Positions 1 to 11,970 of a DNA stretch of 64,000 nt are shown one piece after another (within the stretch, counting starts at the first letter, position 1; the number at the start of each line of letters is the position of its first letter). The notes beneath the pieces are model-generated. The model saw only the letters and a program-made list of their open reading frames with translations. It made no database searches and was not told where the DNA came from. The position numbers were made by a program, and so were the translations under genes. Location of the stretch: positions 70,147-134,146 of the forward strand of contig CDMY01000086.1 of the NCBI GenBank assembly GCA_001179505.1. Direction: 5' to 3'. Origin of the DNA: Vitrella brassicaformis. Its lineage: Eukaryota; Sar; Vitrellaceae.

Positions 1-786
1 TCCTTGAGTGCCTCGTACAGGTCCGGCAGCTGCTCTATCCTCAACCTGCAGACGCACGACACACAGGCACACATCCACCGGCACCCACCCGTCCTCTGTG
101 TATCTATCGGCCCACCTGTAGTAGATGAAGACTTCCACATCCACCGACACTGCACTTGAGCCGCTCTCGCTTCGTGTCTTGGTGGCGATGGGACGGCCGT
201 CCACACAGTCAGAGCAAAACTGACACACGTACATGGCAGACACACGTACAGATACGTGAGGCCAGCCATCATGGCTGGGTGGTGTGGCTGGTGGCTGACT
301 GCTGACCTCCATGGGCAGCCATGTGGTCGGGTATGCGATGAAGCGGTTCCCAATACCCATGAAGTACCTGCGAAAGAAACGACAAAACAGGCAAGACACA
401 CCAAGAGGCATCCCCCTTCTTGAATTGTGCTGGCTGACCGGCCCTCTCTGAAGACTTTGTCTTTGTACAGCGTCACGTAGATGTCATTGAATCTGCGGCA
501 ACACGGGAAGTGACGATCTGTGCGTCGGCCGTCCCATGCTCATCCCTCACCTCAGCCCAACGCGATTGGTCTCCAGCACCGCAAACGAAGACGCAAACAG
601 AGATATGGCCTGCACACATGCGTGGACGCACGTCAACACAGACAGAAAAGAGAGAGAGATGAGGTGTGCAAGCACCGCCACTGCGCCTGGCCACTGCGTT
701 CCACTTTCGTGGCTGTTCATATATACCACGATGATGATGGTCAGGATGCAGCAGGCAAAGCAGCCGTGCCTGAACTTGTTCTCCAT
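1..786 (-). CDS. SPFH/Band 7 (stomatin/prohibitin-like) membrane protein, 3' partial
   Basis: Reading from the probable ATG at 786, the product opens with a short basic stretch and one hydrophobic segment (FACCILTIIIVVYM), then, after introns with GT-AG borders, gives AVLETNRVGLRFNDIYVTLY, a segment with VFREGRYFMGIGNRFIAYPTTW, and later SVDVEVFIYYRLRIEQLPDL. The GGR-H/Y-F-x-G-x-G-x-x-F-x-x-YP pattern and the V-x-V-x-x-x-I-Y-Y-R strand are typical of SPFH/Band 7 domains, which form membrane-bound oligomeric scaffolds. Exons seen: about 700-786, 546-605, 432-488, 312-366, 130-220 and 1-51. The gene runs off the left edge, so the C-terminal part of the domain and any coiled coil are missing. 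Family call is by motif only; the subfamily cannot be assigned. The upstream side is shared with the J-protein gene. Confidence 0.55.
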
Positions 787-1103
787 CGCAGACACACAGC
801 TGCTCAGCAGAAAATGGCAGATCTAGGAGCGCCGCTGTGCACCATGTCGACCAGGCCGCTGCTGTCGGTGTCGCCAAAGAGGACGCGTACGATAGAGTTC
901 CCGGTTCAGCTGGGATCCCAGCCAACTTCCTCGCCGGCCTTCGACAAAGCTCGCATTCCCAAAACGGCGTTTCGTGTTCTCGCAAGCTTCGCATGACGTT
1001 CTTTGGATCACGGCTCCAATCGTTCCTGTTTCGTCGCTTCTATGATACCCATGATAATGAGGTTCAAGGCAGCATAACGGCGCAGAAGTGTTGAATCTGG
1101 GCA
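787..1103. promoter_or_regulatory. Divergent intergenic region (SPFH / J-protein)
   Basis: 317 bp between two head-to-head genes, free of a convincing reading frame. It contains an AAGCTCGC copy (947-954), the reverse complement of the GCGAGCTT element found at other divergent promoters here. TATA-like sequence is not evident. Confidence 0.45.
947..954 (-). promoter_or_regulatory. GCGAGCTT element
   Basis: Minus-strand copy between the SPFH gene start (786) and the J-protein start (1104). Confidence 0.35.
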
Positions 1104-2520
1104 TTGCCCAAGCATTGCCTGATGCGTCGGAGCTTTGTGGACTTCTACAAGGTGCTGGGGGTGTCGCCACAGGCCAGCAGCGCCCTCATCAAGACGGCTT
1201 TCTATGACCTCGCCAAGCGATTCCATCCCGACGCTGGCGGGAGGGAGAGCAGTGCCGCCAAGACCGCAGCCACAGGTGCCAAGAGCCCTCAGGAGCACTT
1301 CAAGCTCGTCAACGAGGCATACCAGACCTTGTCCAAGAACCGGGCGGCTTACGACGATGAGTATCGGCAAAACCTGCCTTCGTTCGCGGCTCAGCAGGCT
1401 CGTTATCGAGCCCAGTACCCGCAGAGCAGCCGACCTTCAGAGTCAGCCAGGCCCTCGGCGGCCCATGGCGGTGAGCAGAGGAGGGGTGGCCAGCAGGGGA
1501 GGCGACAGGAAGCTACTCGGCCATCGTATGCGCCTCCCGAGGCGGACTATTTCCACGAGTATTATGGGGGCGGTGTGGTCGACAGTGACGAGGAAGAGAG
1601 GCACTGGTTCGCATCGGCCAAACCGCGACGGTGAGCGAAGGCAAGAGGGAAATGAGAGGGTACACACAGAATATATGGAGCACACGTGTGTGTGTGTGTG
1701 TGTGTGTGTTTGACTACAGCAGTGGTCGCGGTCGGGCCCAGCCGCACTCGTTTGCGTACTGGGAGGACGACGTGAGTGACGGCGAAAACGACTGGACCGA
1801 CGAGAGAGAGTATCAGGAGTTCTGCAGGTGTGTATCAATGGATCAATCGCCATCAATCGCCGAACACCTACACGGCATCACACCTTCCTCCCTCCCTCTG
1901 TGTGTTCGTGTGTGTGTCAGACGTTTGTGGCAGCAGGAGAGCAGGCGGAAGAAGACCAAGCGGAAACCGCAGCGGCCCGACTGGACACACGGCGACTTTG
2001 AGGAGTCATGGAAGTCATTCGTCAACAACAGCGGAGAGGCCAACAGCAGCACCACCGGCAGCCAGCAGCCACCACCACACGAACGGCACAAGACGCGGAA
2101 GGACAAGGAGAGGGGAGAGAAGGCCGCGTCATCCGACAGCAAGGCTTCCCCAGAGGAAAACCAGACCGGTTCGCCCGACACAGATGACGACCGTTGGGGC
2201 CACGGCTATGACTCGGACAGTGACGATTCGTCCGACGACGATGAGTGGGTGGGGCGGACGCACCACAGGTCTCGGTCTCGTCCGCGGTACAAGTCGTGGA
2301 GCCCGCCGTCAAAGCGGCAGGGCGCGCGCATCTTCACAGTAGCAAGCAGGATGAAGACGGATGGGTCGTGCACCAGCCCGCCGCGGCTCGACCCGCAGTA
2401 CCAGAAGTGGGGCAACAGGGTCGAACCCGTACTCTTCTTCAGGGAGAAACACATCATGGGATGGTAACCACACACCCACGGCAGCCAGCCAAGGGCCCAG
2501 AACACACGATGGCACGCAGA

Positions 2521-2551
<31 letters not shown>

Positions 2552-2700
2552 TCAGGTTGTCGATGCACGGGGAGCATGACCGTCTGTACGGTGTGTTTCG
2601 CGACGGGCGGTTCAGCTACTCGCTCGTGTGGAAGAAGGACAACAGGTCGTGGGACCAGCCAATGTACGAGATCAGGAGGCAGAAGAAAGGCGGCAGATGA
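1104..2700 (+). CDS. J-domain (DnaJ/Hsp40-like) protein
   Basis: Four exons, 1104-1630, 1720-1827, 1921-2463 and 2556-2700, join in frame to about 440 residues; all introns are GT-AG and end in (TG)n-CAG. Residues about 11-85 are a J domain (FVDFYKVLGV, then the HPD triad at residues 41-43 in KRFHPDAGG, then LVNEAYQTLSKNRAAYD), so the protein should stimulate the ATPase of an Hsp70. There is an unusual insertion between helices II and III (GGRESSAAKTAATGAKS). No Gly/Phe region, zinc finger or C-terminal peptide-binding domain is seen; the remainder is Ser/Asp/Arg-rich and low complexity (SDSDDSSDDDEW), ending in a conserved-looking FRDGRFSYSLVWKKDNRSW segment. It resembles class III J-proteins such as the mitochondrial DNAJC type. 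The start was chosen at the first ATG ahead of the J domain; the inner ATG at 1122 is possible. Confidence 0.85.
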
Positions 2701-3220
2701 TCGAGATCATCTCTGTCTCTCTCTCATGGAAGATGGATCGATGGGTGCAATCAATTGTGTATGTGCGGTTTTTGTACATACATACATATGCATGCATGTG
2801 TTTGTGTGTACACACATGACATGCCTCGGCAAGGCAAGGCAAGGGATGCGTTTTGGTGAGTGAGTGGGTGGGTGGGCCGGTGCGACAGATGTGCTGGCGC
2901 GGCCGCACGAGTGGCAGGGAGAGAGGGAGGGATTGATGGGTGGACGGGGTGCAGTGTAGGTAGTAGCGTCACGTAGAGCGAGCCACTCGACGTCCGTCAG
3001 TAGACAGACAGACAGACAGACCAACAGACAGTTATTATCGCCTTTTTAATACATCAACGAATTATCGCTCTGCAGCAGCTGTAGGCCATACTATCTATAC
3101 ACACAAGCACGCAAATGTCCTCATTGACCCCCATGTACACACCAGCTCCAACCCTCAATCGACCCGACAGACACACCGCACACAGAAGGCCACCTCACCG
3201 TCCATCCATCCATCCACCTG
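2701..3220. other. Convergent intergenic region, repeats only
   Basis: Lies between two convergent gene ends. It holds TG, CATA and GACA simple repeats and presumably both 3' UTRs; no supported gene was seen. Confidence 0.5.
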
Positions 3221-5958
3221 TCAGCCTTGTTCTCTCCTTCGCCTCCTCATTGTGACCAGCACACGACCCAGACCTACATTAACAAAGATGCACACCAACC
3301 GACATTGACGTGACAACATGAATGAGGGAGGAATGCTGACCTCCGGCGAGGAACTGCAGACTCGTCGCCAGCAGCTCCAATTCTGACAAAGACAAAACAG
3401 ACACAAACAAAGAAGGGCGATGGATAGATACTTACGGTGGCTTCCCTCTCCGGCCTGCGTGTAAACCTGGGTGGTGCCTGACGACCTCCAGCTGCTCATC
3501 CAAATCGGCCCTGCATTAGGCGGGGTGCATCGTGTGTGAACATGTGTGTGTGTGTGTGTGTGTGTGAGAGCCATTCCCCCACTCAGTGACTCACTCTCTG
3601 AGTTCCACTGGCAGGAGAAAGACCAGTCGGCCGCCGTCGACCAGTGCCACAGACGCGAAATACATCAGATCCCTGCACACCCAGCCACAGACAGAGAGAG
3701 AGAGAGAAGGAGCGGTCACACAGTGAGTGAGTGACACGGTTGCATGTTTGTATTCACTTGACGATGGTGTAGCTCTCCACCAGCTCGTCGAACAAGCCCG
3801 CTGTGCTGTCCCCACCACCACTGACACACAACACACACAGTACAGTACTGCGGATGTGTGACCGATTTGTGGCTAGGCTGCAGGTAGGGGCGAGTGGCTC
3901 ACTTGAGGCATTCTTCCCTGCCCCTCTCCTTGAGGGGCTTCTTGTTCTTCTTCAGATGGCCCGCCTGACGCGCACCGGCACGAATCCCTACACGCACCAC
4001 ACATCCATCCATGCATCCATCCATCCATGGTTCCGCGGATGCAGATCTGCACTCCTCGCTCCACCTCTGTCTCACCATAAGGCGGGTCACACACAATGGC
4101 GTCCATCCATGGCAGTGTCCGGCGCGCTATCGACCGGCGATGCGGGCTCGACCAGCTGTCACTGGTTGAAGTGCTCTCTGCTGCTGCTGCCGCTGGGGTG
4201 TGCTTGTGCTTCCGTTGGGCCGGGAGGGAAGGGGGGCCGTCCTCAATGGACGGCAGCCGCCACACCTGACGAATAGGCGGATGGATGGATGGATGGATGG
4301 ATGGATGCCAATGCATGTGTGTGTGTGGGTGAGCCGGTGAGTGTTCTGTCTGGTACCCATGCGGCGTTGTCGGAGCAGATGACCTCAGGGGCCGGAAGGC
4401 CATACTCGCGGAAATTGCGGAAGATGGTCGTGTGGGCTGCATCAGTCATGACGTCAGGCACACACAAACAGCACAGCACAGCACAGCACAGTGCGTCGAC
4501 CGTGGTGTGCACTGTGTCTGCGTTTGGATGTGGGTGTGTGAGGACCGTCGTTTGGTTGTTGGACTTCCTTGTTGAGCCGCGCCACCCCCCAGCCCTTGAG
4601 CACACGGATGTCAATGTCGGACCCCATGCACACACCCCTGGGTGCACACAGACAGGGAGGAAAGACCTGCATCATCCTCTCTGTCTGTCTGTGTTGGCGC
4701 AACAAGTGTGTGTCGGTCACCCGAAGTGTGAAGCGGCAATGAGCAGCCCCCCGGTGCCCACAAAAGGATCGAACACCACATTCCCTGCACGCACCTGCGC
4801 CTGAGAAACACACACACACACACACACACACATACACCGAGCAAGCACCAAATCCATGTGTCGCGAGGCGGTCCTCTTTTCACCTCTCTCTCTGCTCACC
4901 TGGTTGGCCATGAGGAATGCGAGTTCGTTATCCATAGTGGTGGGGCCCAGCACCGGCCGGCAAGTCAGATCATACCTGAGCCACCACGGACCCTTACGCG
5001 GACGGGCTACCTATACACATACACACACACACACATGCACACATGCACACACACACCATGGATAGGGAAACCTGACGCCTTACGGCTCTGCCGAGGTATA
5101 TTTTTCTGGGCTCCTTTGCCCGCTGGCTCGCTGACATGAACTCGATGCTGTGCGCCCAGTCCTACGCACACACACACACACACACGCACAAGTATACTCT
5201 TATTCATATTCCATCTGCCCGGCAGGCACCATTTGTCTGTCTGTGTGTGTTTCTGTTGTGTGAACACCCACGTCCCTCCCCACTGACCTCTAGTATGTAG
5301 AGGAGAGTGGTGGGGTTGTTGATGTCCGTCGGCTCCTTCTCGGTGAACAGAGACCGAAAGTGATTCATCCTACACACCTTCTCACCATGACTACATCCAT
5401 CCACACACCAAAGGCACCATCCATCCATCCATCCATCCATCCATCCACGAATAAGTGGTCTCACGTGAAGGTCTTCCCAAAGCCCGCTATCTGGAATGCC
5501 CATGTTGTGGTCTCGTTGAGGTGTGTGCGTCGCTTGTCGGGCGGGAACCGCCGCTGGGCATCGCTCAGCACCTCGTCATAAGTCGAGCCCTCACCCCACA
5601 CCTAATACACACAGGGCAGTGGGTGGATGAATGGGTGCCTGCCTGCCTGCCTGCCGACCTCTACGAAAGCCTTGACTGTGATGGCCCTGTCAACGATGCG
5701 GCTGGCCGTCGACTCGTCGGGCAGGTGGACGTAGGCGAACGCCAGCTCCTCTTGGCGAGATGGCCTGGGGCAGCCGCCCTCTTCACTCCACAGCCGCGAT
5801 GGATCCCACCCACACATCGAGGCCAGGGACTCCAGCTCTTCCACTCTGTATAGAAACAAACAGACAGACAACATTGCTCTGGCCCTTGTTTATGTGTGTG
5901 ACCTGAAGTTGAAGTAGTCGTTGTGGTAGGCCCACCAACACAGCACCCGCAGCACCAT
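3221..5958 (-). CDS. TRMT11: tRNA (guanine(10)-N2)-methyltransferase, TRMT11/Trm11 family
   Basis: About 12 exons on the minus strand. The start at 5958 gives MVLRVLCWWAYHNDYFNF, joined to VEELESLASMCGWDPSRLW, the usual Trm11 N-terminus. Family landmarks follow in order: TTTWAFQIAGFGKTF (near 5480-5590), NHFRSLFTEKEPTDINNPTT (near 5290-5370), YLGRA plus a segment containing YDLTCRPVLGPTTMDNELAF (near 4905-5100), the SAM-binding motif NVVFDPFVGTGGLLIAASHFG (near 4725-4790), GSDIDIRVLKGW (near 4590), the catalytic DAIVCDPPYG (near 4080), and GGRLVFLLPVELRE (near 3600). The stop TGA is at 3221-3223 after a basic tail, RVLVTMRRRRREQG. The enzyme, normally with Trm112, methylates N2 of G10 in cytosolic tRNA. 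The linker before DPPYG carries an Ala/Ser-rich expansion absent from compact homologues. Exon borders in the last third are approximate. Confidence 0.9.
4276..4308. repeat. (ATGG)n microsatellite
   Basis: About eight ATGG units within a TRMT11 intron; similar tracts occur at 8284-8320 and 44691-44720. Confidence 0.85.
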
Positions 5959-6120
5959 TACAATGAGTGATCAGCCTGATATCGACAACACACACCCGCC
6001 GAACGACACATCAAAGGGAGAAAACAACGCAGGAATGAATAGATCTTGACAGCGCCGTCGCAGTGAGGCCAACCTGAGCTATCCTTCCTGTTCGTTCCTT
6101 CTGCCTTTCCTTTTCCCTTT

Positions 6121-6145
6121 GCGAGCTCGACATCTGCGAGCTAGC
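6121..6145 (+). promoter_or_regulatory. Two GCGAGCT copies in the TRMT11/decarboxylase promoter
   Basis: GCGAGCTCG at 6121 and GCGAGCTAG at 6136, 15 bp apart, in the 287-bp space between the divergent starts at 5958 and 6246. A pyrimidine-rich stretch precedes them. Confidence 0.4.
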
Positions 6146-6245
6146 AAGGGAAGATCTCCCCCGTTTTTTTCAAGAGGCTGAGCACCGCGACGAGAGCATC
6201 CTCCCAGGAGTGCTTTGACCCTTTGATTGATACATCTGTCATAAA

Positions 6246-9200
6246 ATGCTGCCCACCATGCCGATGCAGTCCCTCCTCAGCCGCCAGTGGACGGACCTCA
6301 AGCAGAGGCCCTTCCGACGAAAGTAACGGGCCGGGCCCCGCGTGTCAATCCGACTATTTCCATCTCTGTTTGTCTGCTTCTGGGCGTGTGCTTTAAGGTT
6401 GTCGCGTCAGGAGACGAGTCAGCAGTTGGTGAGCAGTGTGGAGCAGCTGGAGTCGATGAAGGACTGCTTCTTCTGCCACACACTCAGATACGAACTGTGG
6501 TACGGGCCGGGGGCCGCCCGGCCTTACTCATACACACGCACAAACACAGGCGCTTCGATGGGCAGACAGACCAAAAGTGTGTGTGTGTGTGTGTGTGCAG
6601 GGAGGTGTTGGTGAATGATTACCTGCCCAACCACAACCTCAACAAGTACACGGCATGCACTGCACCTGCTGGCTCTCAGTGACCACCTGACTCTCTTGTC
6701 GTCTGTGTGTGTCACCAAGGACCGACGCGACCTTGTCGATACTGGACAGGCTGGAGGGCTTCTGGGGCGACGAGATGACGCTCTCGCTCGAGACACTGCG
6801 GATGCTTGTCCGCGACGACAAGTGGACAGAGGCGCAGAAGGTACCTACCTGGGTTGTGATGGATGCCATCAGAGTGCAGGTCGACCGACCGTCGGTGTGT
6901 GTGTGTGTGACTGTGTGAGATCAGAATGCGAACAAGAATTTGAAGCAGTTCACGTACCGTCATTTGGACGACGAGGAGGCGCGCCCCACCAAGTACTGCG
7001 TCATGGTCATCGTCGCCCCACTCGACAAGGGCGACATCACTCGAGATGTCGGACAAGAGCTCAGGTGCCTACCTAAGGACGTTGTGTTGCATCCATCCCA
7101 CAACTGTACAACACAACCGTATGTATGGGACAGGTCGATGATGCACTCCAAGGGCGGTCCGCCGCCGTATAATGTGGTGACGTGCACATCGGTTGAGGAG
7201 GCGCTGCTGTGCGTGCTGATCAACAGCGACATCCAGGCGATAGTGGTGCAGGACCTGCAGCACTCCATCAACTGCGAAAACGCCAACGCCTTCGTCGAGG
7301 ACTTCAGACACCTCGTGGAGGGATACGACCGATTCGTCGCTAAGCCAATCAAGGAAATTCACAACGGGTGGGCGCACACACACACACACACAAAATATCC
7401 CGCACACACAAGCCCTCTCCCTATTCTCTGTGTGCGTGTTGTGTCAGTGCGAGCATCCATGGCACGTTGCTGAAGGCGATCAAGATGATGCGGCCAGAGA
7501 TCCACCTCTACACCGTGACCCACAGCCAGACGCCCCTGCTGGCGTCGGGCAAGGGCCAGGGCACTCTTGCACCGGCCCCCTTCGAAGAGGACGAGAGGTA
7601 TGTCGACTCGAGCGGCGACTTCGACCCCTCCATCTTCATCAACCGGGAGTTTTGTCAGCTGGACGGCCACCTGGAGCTCCATGACACCATCGTCCAGGGC
7701 GTCAAGGAGAAACAGGCATGCCCCTTCTTTGACGCACTCAAACGATACGCAGAAAAGTAAGCGCATGCATAGATTTCTGTGTCTGGAAGAACGCATTATG
7801 TGTGTGTGTGTGTGTGTGCAGGCCGATAGGCGTGTTTCACGCGTTGGCCATTTCTCGCGGCAACAGCATCCACAAGAGCCGGTGGATCGGACACTTCATG
7901 GACTTCTACGGCATGAACCTCTTCAAGGCTGAGTCATCCAGCACTTGCGGCGGGCTCGACTCGCTCCTGGAGCCACATGGCGCCATCAAGGACGCACAGG
8001 AGCTGGCGGCCAAGACGTTCGGCGCACACAAGACGTTCTTCGTCACAAATGGCACCAGCACGGCCAAGTACGGGAGCGCAGAAGTGGAGAGTGATCCGTG
8101 TTGCAAGGTTTCTGTGCGTATGGGTGTGTTGCAATTGTGCAGCAAGATCGTGCTGCAGGCCGTGTTGAAGCCGAACGATGTGGTTCTGGTTGACCGCGAC
8201 TGCCACAAATCGCACCACTACGGCATGGTCCTCACAGGTGCACACACCAACACCACAAAGACCTCACACCATCTGTGTGTCTGAGAGGCTGATGGATGGA
8301 TGGATGGATGGATGGATGGATGTGCGCAAAACAGGTGCCCGCCCGTGTTACCTGGACGCCTATCCGCTGCACGATTTCTCGATGTATGGCGGCGTGCCGC
8401 TCGAGACCATCAAACGCACGCTACTCGCATACAAAGCGCAGGGCAGACTAATGCAGGTCAGCAGACATATAGCAGATATAGACAGACAGGGGAGGGAGGG
8501 AGATGGTGTATGTGTGTGAGTGCGTGTTGTGGTGGTTGCCGGTTGTTTGCGTGTGTAGGTGAAGTTGTTGGTGCTGACCAACTGCACGTTTGACGGCATC
8601 GTCATCAACGTGCAGCGGGTCATGGAGGAGTGCCTCGCCATCAAACCAGACCTCATCTTCCTATTCGACGAGGCCTGGTAGACAGGGAGGGAGGAAGGGA
8701 CGCACTCAGAGAGAGAGAGAGAAAGATGGCACCCACCCATTGTACACCACACCCACATACATACATACGCTGTGCTGTGCTGTGTGTCATGCATATGTCC
8801 TTTGCAGGTATGCCTACGCATACTTCCACCCAAGTCAGTGAAAAGCACCAACAAGACAGCCTCTCCGCCCCCCACACACGACATTCATCTGTTCCCTCTC
8901 TCCCTCACTGGGTGCGTCGGGTGTGTGTGGATGCAGTATATCGTCTGCGCACTGGTATGGGTGCGGCCAACATCCTGCGGCACAACCTGCGGTCGTCAGA
9001 CGGCCCCCGGCGCCACACCCTTTGCCTGCAGCAGATGGGCGTCGACAGCATCGATGAGGCATCCAACGACGTTCTCATGAACACCCGCCTCTTCCCCGAC
9101 CCAGCACATGCAGTGGTGCGCGTGTACGCCACCCAAAGCACCCACAAGAGCCTCACGGCGCTGCGGCAGGGCAGCATGATACACGTCAACGACGACTTGT

Positions 9201-11445
9201 TCAGCCAGTGTGTGAACGCGGCCTTCACTGAGGCGTACTTCACGCACACGTCGACGTCGCCCAACTACCAGATACTGGCCTCACTGGACGTGGGCAGGTC
9301 GCAGATGGCACTCGAAGGCAACTTGGTCAGTCAGTCAGCCCGACACACACATGAAGCAAGGATGGCAGAAAGGTCTGCTGCACTCATTCACTCGCTCCAC
9401 GTGTGTGTGGATTATGTGTGGGTTTGTGTGTGTGTCAGTTGGTGAAGGGTCAGATTGAGGCGGCTCTGACGCTCCGCCGCCACGCCGCCCAGAACGCACT
9501 CATTGCCAAATACTTCCGCATACTCACTGTCAGGTAAGTTCGAAGGAGGGAGGGAAACGGAGAAAGAAAACACGGCGATCCGACGCTCCTTCTGTTTGCT
9601 TGTGCTGTGCGTGTCCCCAGGGATATGATCCCGAGCCAGCACCGGTTGACGTCGACAGTGGACCATTTCTACCAGGAGGAGGTGCTCAAGAAGGCGGTGC
9701 AGCTGAAGCCCTCGTCTGACTGGAAGAGCGCTGACGTTCGGGTGCTCGAGCGCCTGTGGCTCAGCGACGATGAGTTCGTGCTCGACCCCACAAGAATCAC
9801 ACTCTACACTGGCAACTCAGGTAGGTACCTGTGTACTCACACACACTCACACACATGTCACGGATGGATGTGTGTATGGGTGTGTGTGTGTGTGAGTGAA
9901 GGCATTGACGGCGACACGTTTAAGGTCAAGTGGCTGATGGAGAAGTACGGCATACAAGTCAACAAGGCAAGCGACCGACCGAACATTCCCCTCCACCCGC
10001 TCCGCTCCTTGCCATTGCCACACATATACGTGTGTGTGTGTGCGTGTGCATGCAGACGTCGCGCAACAGTGTGTTGTTCCAGACCAACATCGGCACGACC
10101 TCCTCGGCCATCATGTACCTCCTCCAGTGCCTCGAAAAGGCCGCACTCGAAATTGACGGGGTGAGTGAAGGACACACAACCGTGTGTGTGTGTGACGGTC
10201 TGTGGATGTGTGTGTCCTTTCTTCCTTAAATGCACATGCAGACGCTCAAGTTCAGTAGTGACCGTGAGCGGGAGCTGCATCAGCGGCGCATCGACGACAT
10301 GACCATCAGGGCGCCCCCACTGCCCAACTTCTCGGAGTTCCACAAGAGCCTGGGGCCGCCACAACCAGCAGCCAGGGGCAAGAACAACACACACGAGGTA
10401 AGTAAGACCAGGCATCACCGGGTGCTGGCCATGCATCCCTGCGTGTGTGTGTGTGTGTGGTGGGGGGGGGGGGGNNNNNNNNNNNNNNNNNNNNNNNNNN
10501 NNNNNNNNNNNNNNNNNNNNNNNNNNNNNNNNNNNNNNNNNNNNNNNNNNNNNNNNNNNNNNNNNNNNNNNNNNNNNNNNNNNNNNNNNNNNNNNNNNNN
10601 NNNNNNNNNNNNNNNNNNNNNNNNNNNNNNNNNNNNNNNNNNNNNNNNNNNNNNNNNNNNNNNNNNNNNNNNNNNNNNNNNNNNNNNNNNNNNNNNNNNN
10701 NNNNNNNNNNNNNNNNNNNNNNNNNNNNNNNNNNNNNNNNNNNNNNNNNNNNNNNNNNNNNNNNNNNNNNNNNNGGGGGGGGGGGGGGGGGGCCTGGATA
10801 GGATGAGGGTGGTGAGGTGTTGGTGCGTGACGGCGATTTGCGCACGCCCTATTTCCTGGCGTTTGACGAGTCCCACTGCGCATACTATGACATCAAGGAG
10901 GCCCTAGAGGTCAGTTAGTGCCCTACACCTGCGTGTGTGCTGATATGGTGTCTTGTGTGACCTGCATCCCTCCCTCCCTCAGTGCATCAACAACGGTCAG
11001 GAGCTGGTGGCCACCAGCTTCATCATACCCTACCCGCCAGGTATGGTACCTATCCATAGCTGGATGCGTGCGTCGATGCAGCGAGGGGTGCGCCTGTCTG
11101 TGTGTGTGTGCATCTGTGTTGTAGGGTTCCCTGTGGCCGTGCCGGGCCAGGTGCTGTCGGCGGCCATCCTCGAGTTCCTCATACGACTTGACGTCAAGGA
11201 GGTCCACGGTACACACAGCACAGCAGCCACACACGTATGGGTGTGTGTTGTTCTGTGTATGTGTGATGAGATGTGCGCATGTGTGTGCAGGTCTGAACGC
11301 GGAGTTGGGACTGCGCTGTTTCCGCCCGGAGGTGCTGGCGTCCGTGACACCGACGGCAGGCCCCCCAGCTGCGGTCCAGCTGCCGGCTGCGAACAACATG
11401 AACGAATCAACTGCACACTCGACCGCACCCTCTGTCACACCCTGA
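6246..11445 (+). CDS. Orn/Lys/Arg decarboxylase (fold-type I, PLP-dependent), interrupted by assembly gap
   Basis: Around 20 short exons. Exon 1 is 6246-6322 and exon 2 is 6398-6499, joined in frame. An N-terminal wing/receiver-like part (KYCVMVIVAPLDKGDIT, DIQAIVVQDLQHSI) precedes the PLP major domain: KSRWIGHFMDFYGMNLFKAE, STCGGLDSLLEPHGAIKDAQ, TFFVTNGTSTANKIVLQAVL, LVDRDCHKSHHYGMVL, NCTFDGIVINV, LIFLFDEAW and the Schiff-base motif YATQSTHKSLTALRQG, with the lysine codon at 9146-9148. The C-terminal domain includes TPYFLAFDESHCAYYDIKEAL and FPVAVPGQVLS. This is the CadA/SpeC/AdiA family, decarboxylating lysine, ornithine or arginine to a polyamine precursor; substrate cannot be told from sequence. 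A 300-N gap (10475-10774) removes part of the gene between the GKNNTHE exon and the next. The Ser/Ala/Pro-rich tail ends at TGA 11443-11445. Confidence 0.9.
9146..9148 (+). other. PLP-binding lysine codon of the decarboxylase
   Basis: AAG codon within the STHKSLTA motif, the expected internal aldimine lysine of fold-type I Orn/Lys/Arg decarboxylases. Confidence 0.75.
10475..10774. other. Assembly gap (300 N) bounded by poly-G
   Basis: Exactly 300 undetermined bases, bordered by runs of G on both sides. It lies inside an intron or exon border of the decarboxylase gene; the true size is unknown. Confidence 0.99.
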
Positions 11446-11970
11446 CTGATTGGTGTGTTGCGACCACACACACACGCGAAACCCACATGGATGCACGTGG
11501 GGGGTATGTGGGCATTTCTCGGTTCATATTTTTCCGCCGTGTACGTGTCTTGGGGCGAGGTAAGATTCATTCATTGAGGCGTACATGTGTGTATGAAGTT
11601 TGTTTGCAAGGGGCTTTAGGGGCTTTGGGTAGGCTGTCAGCCATCCAGCCAATGAGTCGGTGACGGTGGGCGGTGGGCGGTGTGCGGTGTTGGTGTTTAT
11701 TGACCTGTTTGGTTGTGGTCGGACGAATGAAGTGAGTAATGTAATAGATGGCCAGACGATTGATAATTAAGGTATTCAGAGATGGGATGGCCACCACATG
11801 AAAGCGTCCATGAAGGATGCGATGCATTCAACGCGTCGCATCTCACCACTACAAACACAGCAACAAATCGGGGATTACTACATACAAACACGCAGGCCGT
11901 CACCTCAGCACACAGGCAGGAAAACCCCTCCCATATATCCATCTCTCTATCTGCGCGTCTATCCAGCTGT
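11446..11970. other. Convergent intergenic region
   Basis: Space between the convergent ends of the decarboxylase and heme-oxygenase-like genes. AT-richer than its surroundings; presumably 3' UTRs. No supported gene. Confidence 0.5.

Noticed and set aside
3546-3734. Frames of Cys-Val repeats, here and throughout
   Set aside because: These are translations of (TG)n intron tails, not proteins.
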